A DNA stretch of 64,000 nucleotides from Thermococcus stetteri (GCF_017873335.1 NZ_JAGGKB010000006.1:41085-105084), one strand, 5' to 3'; positions 41,824 to 50,697 are shown, numbered from the stretch's first letter. A program made the numbers and translations. The notes: a model not told the origin generated them from the letters alone.

Positions 41824-42638
41824 TGGCCGCCATTACCATCCTTTTTGAAAACCACGCCGGCTGGAAGAAGGGTTTGATCGGCTACCACGGTTTCTCCGCC
41901 CTCGTCGAGCACAATGAGTACAGGGTTCTCGTAGATACCGGCACGGATGGAAGGGTTCTTCTCAACAATATGCGGGAACTTGGGGTTGAACCGGATTCGA
42001 TCGACGCGCTGTTCCTCACTCACGGCCACTACGACCATACAGGCGGAATGGTGGAGTTGCTCAAAGCTCGGAGCGAACCGCTCGACGTTTACGCCCACCC
42101 AGGGATCTTCGCCAGGAGGGTAGCTCTAAAGCCGAGGCGGAGGGAGATAGGTATTCCTTTCATAAGGGAGGAGCTTGAGGCCCTTGGAGCGGTCTTCCAC
42201 CTGAGTGAGAAGCCCTTTGAGTTCCTTCCAGGCTTCATATCCTCGGGAGAGATTGAGAGAAAGACCTGGGACATGGCCGTTGGATATCTCGTTGAGGGAG
42301 TGAAAGAGATCAAAGACCCTGTTAAAGACGATATCGCACTTATACTCGACCTTGGGAGGAAAGTAGCCGTCATAACCGGGTGCGGGCATAGTGGAATCCT
42401 CAACATTGCTCGGCATGCGGTGGGCCTAACTGGAAAGCCGATAACGGCCCTGATCGGCGGCTTTCACCTGAGGGGAGCACCGGAGCACCTCTTAGACGAC
42501 GCCGTTAAGGGGCTTAAAGAACTCGGCGTGGAGCGCTTATACGCGGGCCACTGCACGGGGATTGACGAGTACGCCTATCTCAAGGGGCACTTTGAGCTTG
42601 CGGAGCCTCTCTTTGTTGGGAAGGAGATTAGGGTATAG
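41823..42638 (+). CDS. MBL-fold protein, RFA-P synthase-like
   Basis: 271 residues. FLTHGHYDHTGGM (HxHxDH), TGCGHSGILNIARHA and GGFHLRGAPE; the pattern of the 7,8-dihydropterin-6-methyl-4-(beta-ribofuranosyl)aminobenzene-phosphate-synthase-like MBL proteins. Such proteins often stand beside NifX/Mrp genes in anaerobes. The start codon overlaps the nifX stop. Real substrate unknown. Confidence 0.85.
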   Translation: MAAITILFENHAGWKKGLIGYHGFSALVEHNEYRVLVDTGTDGRVLLNNMRELGVEPDSIDALFLTHGHYDHTGGMVELLKARSEPLDVYAHPGIFARRVALKPRRREIGIPFIREELEALGAVFHLSEKPFEFLPGFISSGEIERKTWDMAVGYLVEGVKEIKDPVKDDIALILDLGRKVAVITGCGHSGILNIARHAVGLTGKPITALIGGFHLRGAPEHLLDDAVKGLKELGVERLYAGHCTGIDEYAYLKGHFELAEPLFVGKEIRV

Positions 42639-42672
42639 CTTTATTACCTTTGGGGTCAAACTATCCTTGGTG

Positions 42673-43470
42673 ATGCCAGTGCTGAGTATAGACCTCTCTG
42701 GAAAGTTGGCATTTACGACGGCCTCAAGCAAGGGCATAGGCTTCGGCGTCGCGAGGGTTCTGGCAAAGGCCGGAGCCGATGTAATACTCCTCTCACGGAG
42801 TGAGGAGAACTTAAAGAAGGCGAAGGAGAAGATCAAGGCCGAGAGCGACGTTGATGTCAGCTACATCGTGGCAGACCTCACCAAGAGGGAAGATCTCGAA
42901 AGGACAGTGAAAGAACTCGGGGACATAGGCGAGCCAGAGGTATTCTTCTTCTCCACCGGCGGACCAAAGCCGGGCTACTTCATGGAGATGGAGGTGGAGG
43001 ACTGGGAGGGAGCTGTTAAGCTTCTCCTCTATCCAGCCGTTTACTTGACGAAGGCCCTCGTTCCGGCCATGGAGAGAAAGGGCTTCGGGAGGATAGTTTA
43101 CTCCACAAGCGTCGCCATAAAGGAGCCGATACCGAACATCGCCCTCAGCAACGTGGTCAGAATCTCAATGGCAGGCCTCGTGAGGACGCTCGCGAAAGAG
43201 CTCGGGCCGAAGGGGATAACAGTAAACGGCATAATGCCCGGCATCATAAGGACCGACAGGATGATACAGCTGGCCAAGGACAGGGCAGCGAGGGAAGGGA
43301 AGACCGTCGAGGAAGCTCTTGCCGACTACGCGAAGCCGATACCTCTCGGAAGGCTGGGAGAACCTGAGGAGATCGGCTACCTCGTGGCTTTCTTGGCCAG
43401 CGAGCTCGGGAGCTACATAAACGGGGCAATGATTCCAGTTGATGGAGGCAGGCTTAATTCGGTGTTTTAG
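42673..43470 (+). CDS. Short-chain dehydrogenase/reductase
   Basis: 265 residues from ATG 42673 (GGTG upstream). The cofactor loop is TASSKGIGFGVARVLAKAGA, which has SSKGIG instead of GxxxGxG. NAG is replaced by FSTGG, and the active site Ser is in VYSTSVAIKEP; the usual YxxxK tyrosine is not at its place (IALSNVVR instead), as in the 3-oxoacyl-like SDR subgroup found in Thermoplasma and thermococci. C-terminal PVDGGRLNSVF. Substrate unknown. Confidence 0.85.
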   Translation: MPVLSIDLSGKLAFTTASSKGIGFGVARVLAKAGADVILLSRSEENLKKAKEKIKAESDVDVSYIVADLTKREDLERTVKELGDIGEPEVFFFSTGGPKPGYFMEMEVEDWEGAVKLLLYPAVYLTKALVPAMERKGFGRIVYSTSVAIKEPIPNIALSNVVRISMAGLVRTLAKELGPKGITVNGIMPGIIRTDRMIQLAKDRAAREGKTVEEALADYAKPIPLGRLGEPEEIGYLVAFLASELGSYINGAMIPVDGGRLNSVF

Positions 43471-43893
43471 AGGCCTTCTCCTTTTCTGTTACCTTTTCAT
43501 ACACTCTTTTTACCTTCTCATAGCTCCCCTTCGTGAACGGGTACTCCTTTATGCAGACAGAACAGCTTAGGGTTCTTGAGAAGACTACGGTGCACCTCTT
43601 GTAGTTCACGTGAACCTCCTGGCCGTTTTCTTTCTTTGGTGTTATGTATATCGCCTGAGCCCTCACGCTCTTTCTGGTGTAGTAGGCCGTGCCCAGGAGA
43701 TAAGGGAGAACAAGAACCATCTTGAGGATGTGAATTCCAGGCTTTCCGTATAACGCGACCACCTCGGGCACGAACGCCCTTCGGGAGATTCTGGTGAGCT
43801 CTCAAAGGCCGGTCTGAGGGTTGTGTACTTTCTCACGTCTGGAAAGACAACATAGACGAACTTTCTCGCGGGCTTCGCCTTGAGGCTCAGCTC
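43454..43893 (-). pseudogene. Decayed gene for a small membrane-associated protein
   Basis: The upstream part, in one frame, reads ELSLKAKPARKFVYVVFPDV...PAFESS (43893 to ~43800). The continuation EVVALYGKPGIHILKMVLVL ... KVTEKEKASKTPN lies in another frame to 43454. The break is at ~43795-43805. One hydrophobic helix (ILKMVLVLPYLLGTAYY) and a CSVC pair are seen. No start with a ribosome site is present. Family unknown. Confidence 0.5.
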
Positions 43894-43968
43894 ACCGTTT
43901 CAAATCTATCGCATAGTTGGGAAGTATAAAGGAACCTTCATACCAAAAGGGCGAGGAAAATAAAAGGC

Positions 43969-44499
43969 TCAACCACCATTCCCGCCGGTTACACTCTGTG
44001 TGGAATTGGCGTCCCTTACCAGTCTGACGAAAGTGCAAATGCGCTCACCGCCCTCCCCGGCGGGCCTATTTTCCACCTTCGTGTCAAATCTAACCGCTCC
44101 TGCTCCATGAAAGTCCAGCCCTTCATTGTTCACTGCCCTGCCAAATGCCACATACCATGCGTAGTACATCGGCTCTCCTGAGTGCATTCGCGCTGAAGTG
44201 CTCGTCCAGTAGTAGGGATAGTCAAGCTCACCGGCCTCGTTTATTATTGGAGTCACGTTGAATATCGGGTCAATCGCTGGCCCCTGGTGGGACGGATCAC
44301 TCGCATCCGGTGCCCTAGTGTAATCCACAATTGATTGAAGCTCCTTGACGTTCGGAAGGCGCCAGTCGCTGTAGCCGAGATAGTTCTGCTCGTTCATCTT
44401 CTGAACGTACTCCAGAGCCTCCTCCCAGTTCATGCAGTAGCCGCTGTCATTTTTAGTCCACATCAAACCAGTGGCCCTGTCGGTAATTGTCCCATTGTA
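43969..44499 (-). pseudogene. DUF1566 (Lcl C-terminal-like) protein, 5'-truncated
   Basis: Frame YNGTITDRATGLMWTKNDSG, then WEEALEYVQKMNEQNYLGYS, DWRLPNVKELQSIVDYTR and YWTSTS, ending in RICTFVRLV: the DUF1566 domain found in secreted proteins with calcium-dependent-lectin-like folds. The codon before YNGT is TAA and no start exists; homologous sequence stops at ~44499, where another gene on the opposite strand begins equally abruptly. A signal peptide should have preceded. Confidence 0.75.
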
Positions 44500-44833
44500 T
44501 TACATCGTCCTCGGCCTTGGAATAAACAGGGGGGCTATACCAGGGCTTGGACCTCAGGCCTTTTTCTGGTTCCTCTACGCCCTCACGGGCTTCCTCCTTT
44601 ACAGGGCGCTCAAGAAGTCGAGAGGGCTGGAAGTGGAGCGGACTGCCGCTCCCCCATTGAGAAAGCTGGTAGTGCTCTCGGCTGTCTGGATTATCTCTGG
44701 AGTAGCATTCTCTACCCTGGAGCTCTTCATCTACGAGCTGAAGTACCTGATAATCACCCTCCTCTGCCTCTTTGGCTCTGTTATCGGGCTTATGGGCTTC
44801 TTCAGGAGTTCAAGGTGGGCACTTGCAGGGTGA
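44500..44833 (+). pseudogene. 5'-truncated membrane protein
   Basis: YIVLGLGINRGAIPGLGPQA...ALKKSRGLEVERTAAPPLRK... and two further helices (LVVLSAVWIISGVAFSTLEL; YLIITLLCLFGSVIGLMGFF). About four helices in all. The sequence starts abruptly at the junction with the DUF1566 fragment; an open frame over the junction begins at 44471 but is a chance fusion. Parent gene unknown. Confidence 0.55.
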
Positions 44834-44880
44834 AGCACCTTTTTATAGGCCCGTGTGCTAGATAACAGGAGGTGTTCCCA

Positions 44881-45189
44881 ATGGCGATCATGAGGCTGTG
44901 GCACGGGCGCGTGCCGAGGGAAAAGGGAGACGCCTACGAGCGCTTTTTGATAGAGCGGGCGGTTCCTGACTACAGCTCCGTCGAGGGGCTTTTGAAGCTC
45001 TACTTCACGAGAAGGGACGAGGAGAACGAGACCCACTTCCTGCTCGTGACGATATGGGACTCCTGGGAGTCCATCAAGAAGTTCGCGGGCGAAACCCCAG
45101 AGCTGGCCAAGTACTACCCGGAGGATGACGAGTTCCTTCTGGAGAAGGAGAAGTACGTCCAGCACTACGAGATCTTCTACGAGAAATGA
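44881..45189 (+). CDS. Antibiotic biosynthesis monooxygenase-like (ABM) domain protein
   Basis: 102 residues: MAIMRLWHGRVPREKGDAYE and HFLLVTIWDSWESIKKFAGE are typical for the dimeric alpha/beta-barrel ABM fold. These proteins range from quinol monooxygenases to haem-degrading enzymes and mere stress proteins. TATA TTTTTATAGG lies ~38 bases upstream and GGAGGTG eight before the ATG. Monocistronic. Confidence 0.8.
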   Translation: MAIMRLWHGRVPREKGDAYERFLIERAVPDYSSVEGLLKLYFTRRDEENETHFLLVTIWDSWESIKKFAGETPELAKYYPEDDEFLLEKEKYVQHYEIFYEK

Positions 45190-45234
45190 ATAAAATTTTT
45201 AACTTTTGAATTCCGACTATTTTCGGTGGTTGGG

Positions 45235-45801
45235 ATGAGGAAGTCTCAGCTCTGGGCGGGGCTCATAGCTCCTCTAGTCGCTTATTCCGGCATTCTTACT
45301 GCAATCTACGTGAATCGTTCGTGGTGGAGGTTGACTGACAACGCGATAAGCGACCTCGGGAAGCTCGGCCTCCCTCACAACTGGCTCCTAAACGTGCCGC
45401 TAGTGATAACTGCAGTGCTGGCAATATACTACGCCTCTGGTCTCCTTGGCACGGCTGGAAACAGTGTTGAGAAGGCTGGAATCTGGATTTTGATAGTGGG
45501 CTTCGTCTTTCTGGCTTTGATAGGACTCTTTCCAGAAGGAACTTCACCGCATTATTACGTCAGCTGGGGCTTCTTCCTGACGGCGAGCTTTGGGCTCCTG
45601 ATAGCTGGCGTCGGCATGGGAATTTCAGGGGACAGGAAGATGCTGTACTTCACGGTGGTTCTCTTCGTTCTGGCGTGGATCCTCGCCCTCTGGGCCATGA
45701 GAACCTTCAAGGGAGTTGCAATACCGGAGTTCATTGGGGCATTGACTATAACTCTCTGGCACTACACAGTTCTTTCAAAAGTCCTGAGCAAAACCCAGTG
45801 A
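45235..45801 (+). CDS. DUF998-family membrane protein
   Basis: 188 residues from ATG 45235 (GGTGGTTGGG upstream). Six helices: GLIAPLVAYSGILTAIYV, WLLNVPLVITAVLAIYYASG, AGIWILIVGFVFLALIGLFPEG, YVSWGFFLTASFGLLIAGVG, YFTVVLFVLAWILALWAM and FIGALTITLWHYTVLSKVL. The motifs NAISDLGKLG and LIGLFPEGTSPHYYVS match DUF998. Function unknown. Confidence 0.85.
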   Translation: MRKSQLWAGLIAPLVAYSGILTAIYVNRSWWRLTDNAISDLGKLGLPHNWLLNVPLVITAVLAIYYASGLLGTAGNSVEKAGIWILIVGFVFLALIGLFPEGTSPHYYVSWGFFLTASFGLLIAGVGMGISGDRKMLYFTVVLFVLAWILALWAMRTFKGVAIPEFIGALTITLWHYTVLSKVLSKTQ

Positions 45802-45867
45802 GCAGTTTCTTCTTTTTCTTGCCCCTGAGGATCCGAGAGCAGATAAAAAGGAGAGAGTGTTACCAGC

Positions 45868-46662
45868 TCAAAGCTGGAGAATCATCTGGGCGGGGTCCCT
45901 TATAGCTGGCCCAAGACCAAGGATGTAGATGGCCAGATACCAGAAGCGCCTCTCCTCTTCGTCCGTAACGAGCTCCTTCAGGGCGTAATAGACCACAACG
46001 AGGATCAGGGTTATCCAGGGGTAGTAGATGTAGGCCCCAAACCAGCTGACGAGGTGGTTCTCGACCCAGTGGACTTCACGGTAGCCGTAGAAGTGGATCG
46101 CAACAACCGTTGAGGCTATGTCGTAAAAATGGGCCAGAACCGGGTACAGATAGAGCTTGTCGAAAGGCCTCCACTTGTAGTAGGCGAACACTGCGGCAAA
46201 GCTCACGGCAGTGTGGATAAGGGTAAGCTCGTAGGGTTCCCAGTTTTTAGCGTGGGTTACCAAGAGGTAGTTTGCCCAGAGGGCCAGTATCGTGCCCCAT
46301 GCAACGGTTATCTTGGGATACATGTTGAGCTTCGAATCGGCGTATATGGCCGGCAGTATAAGGAAGAAAGCCGTGAAGAAGATTCCGGGAGTGAGGATAA
46401 GCGGATGCTCGGGCAGGACTCCACCATCCACAAGCGCCCTTACCGTCGCGCCGAAGACGACCATTGGTGTGACCGCCCAGAAGAGCCTCTCATCAACGGG
46501 TATCTTTAGCGGCTTGATTATCCACCTGTAGGTATAGATGACACCAAGTCCAAAGAGCAGCGCGTAGATGAATGTATTAACAGCATTGTAGCCGCTCCTC
46601 GTAAACATCGGTTCCCAAAAGTAGCGGTAAAAGAAGTCAATTACAGCCCCCTCAACGCTCAT
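45868..46662 (-). CDS. DUF63-family membrane protein
   Basis: 264 residues from ATG 46662 (GGTGGTTAG upstream). Euryarchaeal DUF63 hallmarks: NTFIYALLFGLGVIYTYRWI, VTPMVVFGATVRALVDGGVL, FFLILPAIYADSKLNMYP, VLAHFYDIASTVVAIHFYGY, VENHLVSWFG and GLGPAIRDPAQMIL. About eight helices with conserved charged residues inside the membrane. Function unknown. Divergent from the next gene. Confidence 0.9.
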   Translation of the reverse strand: MSVEGAVIDFFYRYFWEPMFTRSGYNAVNTFIYALLFGLGVIYTYRWIIKPLKIPVDERLFWAVTPMVVFGATVRALVDGGVLPEHPLILTPGIFFTAFFLILPAIYADSKLNMYPKITVAWGTILALWANYLLVTHAKNWEPYELTLIHTAVSFAAVFAYYKWRPFDKLYLYPVLAHFYDIASTVVAIHFYGYREVHWVENHLVSWFGAYIYYPWITLILVVVYYALKELVTDEEERRFWYLAIYILGLGPAIRDPAQMILQL

Positions 46663-46748
46663 TCTAACCACCGGACTTCATTGGGACTGGGCTTTAAAGG
46701 ACTTTTGGAGACGCAACATATAAATACAACTTCTGCCCATTTTGATTG

Positions 46749-47387
46749 ATGCCGGGCTTTTTCCAGCCAGCGATTGAAACCAGCGGGATAAAACCCTTCG
46801 ATGACTTCCCGATGGAGTTCTCCGAGGGAACCCTATCGGGAGTCGTTTCGACCGATGAGTTAGCCTCGGTTCTCTTCGTCCACTACCTTGTCGCAGGCTG
46901 TCCCGATGATAAAAAGGTTTACGCAGTTGCTCCGGGCAGACTGGTTTCCCCCAAAACCCTCTCACTGCTTGGAGTTGATCCATCAAAACTCCTTATAGGC
47001 AGCGTTTATTCTCCCGATGAACTCCTTTCGGCGCTGGAACTCGTTGAGGAGGGCTCTCTCCTCATCGTCGGGAACTTCCCTGCATTAAATCCTTCTTCCG
47101 AGACAGTCCTTGAGATGCGCAGGGTCGTGGACGACAAGGGTTTGATAGCGGTTCTCCACCACTTCCCGGTGGCCTTCAACGAGCTTGACCACCCCGGAGA
47201 GTTCACCCGCCTCTTCAAGCTACCGGAGATCCTCGACGCGCTCTTGATACTGAGAATAAACTCGTACCGCGGCCACTACAGACTCAATATGACAGTTTCA
47301 AAAGCTCCCCCTGAGTGGGTAAGCTCCCTCGGTGACCACTCCATACCGATTGACGGCCTCGTCAAGCCCCTCCTTGGTAAAAGCTGA
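46749..47387 (+). CDS. Hypothetical protein, possibly RecA-like fold without Walker A
   Basis: 212 residues from ATG 46749. TATA ACATATAAATAC at ~46716-46727 places the start site at the ATG itself, so it may be leaderless. Alternating strands and helices (ELASVLFVHYLVAGCPDDKK VYAVAP; GSLLIVGNFPAL; KGLIAVLHHFP) recall RecA/RadB-like folds, but no P-loop is present. It overlaps the 3' end of the ECF T gene by 26 bases, tail to tail. No family is certain. Confidence 0.65.
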   Translation: MPGFFQPAIETSGIKPFDDFPMEFSEGTLSGVVSTDELASVLFVHYLVAGCPDDKKVYAVAPGRLVSPKTLSLLGVDPSKLLIGSVYSPDELLSALELVEEGSLLIVGNFPALNPSSETVLEMRRVVDDKGLIAVLHHFPVAFNELDHPGEFTRLFKLPEILDALLILRINSYRGHYRLNMTVSKAPPEWVSSLGDHSIPIDGLVKPLLGKS

Positions 47388-48132
47388 CGTGCCCGAAGCC
47401 GAGAACGTAGCGGGCGTAGAGCGCGAAAACAAATCCCACTAAGAGGAGCGTAAGAACCACGTAGTCCCTCGGCTTCATCTCAAGATCCCTCAGAAAAGTC
47501 CTCTTCTTGCTCGCCCCAAAGGCCCTGCTCTCGAGGGCGATGCTCAGCTCGTGGGCCGTCTTCAGCGAGGCGACGATCAGCGGGATCAGAACGGCGGTCA
47601 TCTTTCTCATCCTGACGAAGAGGTTTCCCTTGTCGAGTTCAAGCCCCCTGCTCCTCTGGGCGTCCATTATGATCCCGGCCAGCCAGTAGAGGGTCGGGAT
47701 GTAGCGGAGGGCTATGGTCAGGGTCAGGCCGAGCTCGTAGGGAAGGCCGAGCCTGACGAAGCCCAGAACGAGCTCCTTTTGAGTAGTGGTCATCAGGAGG
47801 AGGAAAGTCACGAGCGCAAAGCCGAGTAGCCTCGAAGAGTAAGCAATCCCGATGAAGAACCCCTCAAGTCTCGGTTTGTATATCACCGGCCAGAGGGCGA
47901 GGGTTATCAGGACTATCGGGAAGACTGGCTTCAGGAGTTTGAACTGGTATGAAAAGTCCGCACCGGCGAGGAACTTTCCGACGATGAGCAGGCCGATAAA
48001 CAGAGCAAGGAGGAGCGTGGGCTGATTGAAGAGCATGAGCATAATTATCCCGAGGAGCGTCCCGATTATCTTCACCCTGGGATCAAGGGAGTGGAAAAAG
48101 GAGCGTTTTCTGATGTAGAACTGCCCGATCAC
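47362..48132 (-). CDS. ECF transporter T component (CbiQ/BioN family)
   Basis: 256 residues with about five helices: IGTLLGIIMLMLFNQPTLLLAL, VFPIVLITLALWPVIY, LLGFALVTFLLLMTT, plus the coupling motif regions IIMDAQRSRGLELDKGN (first Ala-Arg-Gly-type motif) and ALESRAFGASKKRT (second). It links the ATPase to the S component. Start ATG 48132 overlaps the ATPase stop by four bases. Confidence 0.88.
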   Translation of the reverse strand: MIGQFYIRKRSFFHSLDPRVKIIGTLLGIIMLMLFNQPTLLLALFIGLLIVGKFLAGADFSYQFKLLKPVFPIVLITLALWPVIYKPRLEGFFIGIAYSSRLLGFALVTFLLLMTTTQKELVLGFVRLGLPYELGLTLTIALRYIPTLYWLAGIIMDAQRSRGLELDKGNLFVRMRKMTAVLIPLIVASLKTAHELSIALESRAFGASKKRTFLRDLEMKPRDYVVLTLLLVGFVFALYARYVLGFGHVSFYQGGA

Positions 48133-48917
48133 ATTTCTCCCCCCAGTTTCGCGAGAATTTCATCGATGCTTCTCACGAAGCCAACCCCAAGCCTTTCACC
48201 CAGCTCAACTACCTCGGGTCTCTCAAGGCCGTACTTCTCAACGTCAAAGGCAGTGAAAAACTCCTCGACTGGGCCGTCGAAGAGCTTCCGCCCCTTGTGG
48301 AGGAGAACCACCCTCTCGGCCAGCCTCACCACCAGATCCATGTCGTGCGTTATCAGGAGTATTCCGTGACCTCTCTCGTGGAGTGAGCGAATTACATTCA
48401 CCACCTCTTCCTCTGCCCTCGCGTCAAGGCCTGTTGTCGGCTCGTCCAGAATCAGGTATTTCGGCTTCATAGCAAGAACGCAGGCTATAGCCAATCTCTG
48501 CTTCTCCCCACCGCTGAGGGAATACGGGCTCCTATCCTCAAAACCTTGAAGCCCAACGGACTTAAGCGCCCACTTCACCCTCTCCCCAACCTCTTCCCCA
48601 GTCAGACCAAGATTTCTCGGGCCGAAGGCGACCTCGTTGAAGACGCTCTCCTCAAAGAACATGTGCTCCGGGTTCTGGAAGACGTAGCCAACGAGCCTGC
48701 TGAGCTCAGCGACGGTGTGCTCTCTTGTGTCGAGGCCGTCCACAAGAACTTGTCCCGTTGAGGGCTTGAGAAGGCCGTTGAAGTGCTTCGCGAGGGTCGT
48801 CTTCCCGCTCCCGTTCGGGCCGACGAGAGCCACTATCTCCTGCCCCATCTCGAAGTCTATGCCCCTGAGGACTTCCTTCCCGTTGTAGGCGAAGTGGACG
48901 TTTTTCGCTTCGATCAT
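48129..48917 (-). CDS. ECF transporter ATPase (A component, probably BioM)
   Basis: 262 residues. Walker A GPNGSGKTT, Q-loop VFQNPEHMFFEESVFNEVAFGP, signature LSGGEKQRLAIA, Walker B YLILDEPTTGLD and H-loop ITHD; the long Q-loop form FQNPE is characteristic for ECF/CbiO ATPases. Operon with the T component, divergent from the bioY-like S component. Together they make a biotin importer, perhaps shared with other S components. Confidence 0.9.
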   Translation of the reverse strand: MIEAKNVHFAYNGKEVLRGIDFEMGQEIVALVGPNGSGKTTLAKHFNGLLKPSTGQVLVDGLDTREHTVAELSRLVGYVFQNPEHMFFEESVFNEVAFGPRNLGLTGEEVGERVKWALKSVGLQGFEDRSPYSLSGGEKQRLAIACVLAMKPKYLILDEPTTGLDARAEEEVVNVIRSLHERGHGILLITHDMDLVVRLAERVVLLHKGRKLFDGPVEEFFTAFDVEKYGLERPEVVELGERLGVGFVRSIDEILAKLGGEM

Positions 48918-48938
48918 CGGAGTTGGATTGGGAGGAGC

Positions 48939-48974
48939 GTTAAAAAGCTTTCAGGTGAGGTGAAGCTTTTTAAC
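48939..48974. promoter_or_regulatory. 12-bp perfect inverted repeat between the ECF ATPase and bioY
   Basis: GTTAAAAAGCTT (48939-48950), a 12-base spacer, and AAGCTTTTTAAC (48963-48974). Each arm is a TATA-like box, so the repeat may be just two mirrored promoters or may be the operator of a biotin-responsive regulator serving both sides. Confidence 0.5.
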
Positions 48975-49004
48975 ATGCCGGAAACTGTGAGTGAGGTGGC
49001 TAAA

Positions 49005-49514
49005 ATGAAGGCACGCGAGGTGGCGTACGCTGGAATCTTTACGGCGTTCGTAGCGGTGAGCGCCCAGATAAGCGTGAGCATCGGTCCAGTTCCGCTCACG
49101 TTTCAGGTCTTTGCCGTTCTCCTGACGGGCCTTCTTCTCGGCTCCAGGCTCGGGTTTCTAACCGTTCTTACATACGATATAGCTGGAGCAGTGAGCCTTC
49201 CAGTCTTCGCGGGCTTCACCGGAGGGATAGCGCACATCTACGGCCCGACCGGAGGTTACATCCTGGCCTTTCCTCTGGCGGCTCTTGTAACTGGACTGGC
49301 GAAGGGAAAGGGCAGAAAGGCAAAGCTGGTTGCCTCTGGAGTGGCCATAGCCTTGATCTACGTCCTCGGCTGGCTCTGTCTGGGCCTATACTTTGGAGGC
49401 AACTTTGAAAAGGCGTTTGAGCTCGGCGTCGCTCCCTTCGTGATTCCAGACATCATCAAGGCCCTTATCGCGGTGGAGATATCGGAAGCTGTGGAGAGAA
49501 GGCTTGAGCCCTAA
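49005..49514 (+). CDS. bioY: BioY biotin-binding S component
   Basis: 169 residues from ATG 49005 (GAGGTGG upstream, spacing five). Six helices with BioY motifs: YAGIFTAFVAVSAQISV, VPLTFQVFAVLLTGLLLGSR, AGAVSLPVFAGFTGG and YGPTGGYILAFPLAA. BioY binds biotin with high affinity and works with the A and T components encoded divergently. It meets the biotin demand of the 9.0-kb biotin enzyme. Confidence 0.92.
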   Translation: MKAREVAYAGIFTAFVAVSAQISVSIGPVPLTFQVFAVLLTGLLLGSRLGFLTVLTYDIAGAVSLPVFAGFTGGIAHIYGPTGGYILAFPLAALVTGLAKGKGRKAKLVASGVAIALIYVLGWLCLGLYFGGNFEKAFELGVAPFVIPDIIKALIAVEISEAVERRLEP

Positions 49515-49537
49515 ACAGCCATTTTCTTTTTATTTTG

Positions 49538-50122
49538 TCACTCTTCAAGGTTCTCCTCTGCAAAGGCTTTATCGAGTGAGCTCTTCACCTTGAAGAAGCT
49601 GAGGGAGACCTTCGGATTCCTTTTTATCAGCTCTTCAACAGATACTGGTTCAAAGTCAAGGAACTCGGTGATGGAACTAAGCGTTTTGTGCCCCTCGCTG
49701 AATGCGGCTCTTATGGCCTCGCTAAGTGCGTCTGGCTCATAGACGGCATGCGTAACCTCTGCAGTTCCGTCCTTCCAAACGGGTATAACGGCTTCAGGCT
49801 CGTCTTCAAGGTAGAGGCCAATGAGGTAATTCACGAGGAAGGGTTGTATCAGCGGCATGTTGCCCTCGGCGAGGAAGAAAGGCTCGTCAGGCATGGCCTT
49901 GAGGAGGGCTTCCATTTTATTCCTGGCCGAAACCGGGACGGGATTGGAGACGTGGAGCGAGTAAGTCCTGAGCTTGTCCTTTCTGACTACTGTCAGAACC
50001 TCGTCAATCCTCTTGCTCATTCTAAGCCTCATCTCGGTGAGCTTTACAACCGGCTCGTCCCTTATGGGCATCGTGTAGTTTTCCCAGGGCTTTTCTGGAA
50101 ACGCTAAGATAATGGCCTTCAT
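49538..50122 (-). CDS. MobA-like nucleotidyltransferase-fold protein
   Basis: 194 residues from ATG 50122. The start MKAIILAFPEKPWENYTMPI and RKDKLRTYSL, followed by AMPDEPFFLAEGNMPLIQPF, follow the MobA/IspD Rossmann-like NTP-transferase pattern. The classic LAGGxSxRMGxxK loop is degenerate and the catalytic Asp of GDMPL reads GNMPL. It may have lost transferase activity or use another substrate. Function uncertain. Confidence 0.6.
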   Translation of the reverse strand: MKAIILAFPEKPWENYTMPIRDEPVVKLTEMRLRMSKRIDEVLTVVRKDKLRTYSLHVSNPVPVSARNKMEALLKAMPDEPFFLAEGNMPLIQPFLVNYLIGLYLEDEPEAVIPVWKDGTAEVTHAVYEPDALSEAIRAAFSEGHKTLSSITEFLDFEPVSVEELIKRNPKVSLSFFKVKSSLDKAFAEENLEE

Positions 50123-50170
50123 GCCGTTCCCTTTGAAGGGCTCTTTAAAAGTCAATCGCCCGGTTCCCGG

Positions 50171-50186
50171 CGAAAACTTTAAATAC
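50171..50186 (+). promoter_or_regulatory. BRE/TATA promoter of the DUF1931 gene
   Basis: CGAAAACTTTAAATAC, a good BRE plus TATA, 50 bases before the ATG at 50236; GGGAGGTGAG serves as ribosome site. Confidence 0.65.
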
Positions 50187-50235
50187 TAAAAGTTACTAAA
50201 ATATTGCCGAGGGAGAACGTGAGGGAGGTGAGAGC

Positions 50236-50697
50236 ATGGCGGAGATGATAATACCCTACCCACAGCTCCAGAAGATCCTTGAGAGAACCTGCGAGCTCGC
50301 GGTTATCAAGCCGAGGGCTGAGGAGATGATGGACATCGTCGAGAAGAAGCTCGCGGACCTCTTTGAGATCGCCTACGAGAACGCGATAGCCGAGGGAAGC
50401 GACACAATAAAGCTTAGGCACCTGCCGCTCACCAAGGGCTTCAAGAACAGTATGAACCTCTTTAGAGCTGTCATCGAGGACGAGAAGGTCGAGATAGAGC
50501 CGATAAGGAAGTTCGTGCTCGCCCGCATACCAGCAGACATGCCCCTTGAGGAGGACGTCGTGAACGAGCTCCCCGTTATAGCCGGAACCCTCTTCGTGCT
50601 GGTAGGGAGGGTCATAAAGGCCCTCCATCCGGAGATAAGGAACGTCTACCCGGAGCACATCGAAGAGGCTCAGAAGGTGCTGGATTACACGCTTTGA
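50236..50697 (+). CDS. DUF1931 histone-fold protein
   Basis: 153 residues. It has two histone-like halves: [24 protein letters not shown] helices with [16 protein letters not shown], and [20 protein letters not shown] with [20 protein letters not shown]. This matches DUF1931, single-chain histone-fold pseudodimers found in archaea and some bacteria. Whether it binds DNA is unknown. Monocistronic with a strong promoter. It is the last ordinary gene before the AT-rich accessory region. Confidence 0.8.
   Translation: MAEMIIPYPQLQKILERTCELAVIKPRAEEMMDIVEKKLADLFEIAYENAIAEGSDTIKLRHLPLTKGFKNSMNLFRAVIEDEKVEIEPIRKFVLARIPADMPLEEDVVNELPVIAGTLFVLVGRVIKALHPEIRNVYPEHIEEAQKVLDYTL

Noticed and set aside
30319..42638. 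MBL proteins as true RFA-P synthases of methanopterin synthesis
   Set aside because: Only the general metal motifs are seen and thermococci do not rely on methanopterin, so the pathway name is not used.
44471..44833. Complete new membrane protein gene starting at 44471
   Set aside because: The first ~10 codons lie on the DUF1566 side of the junction; it is a chance fusion over a deletion.
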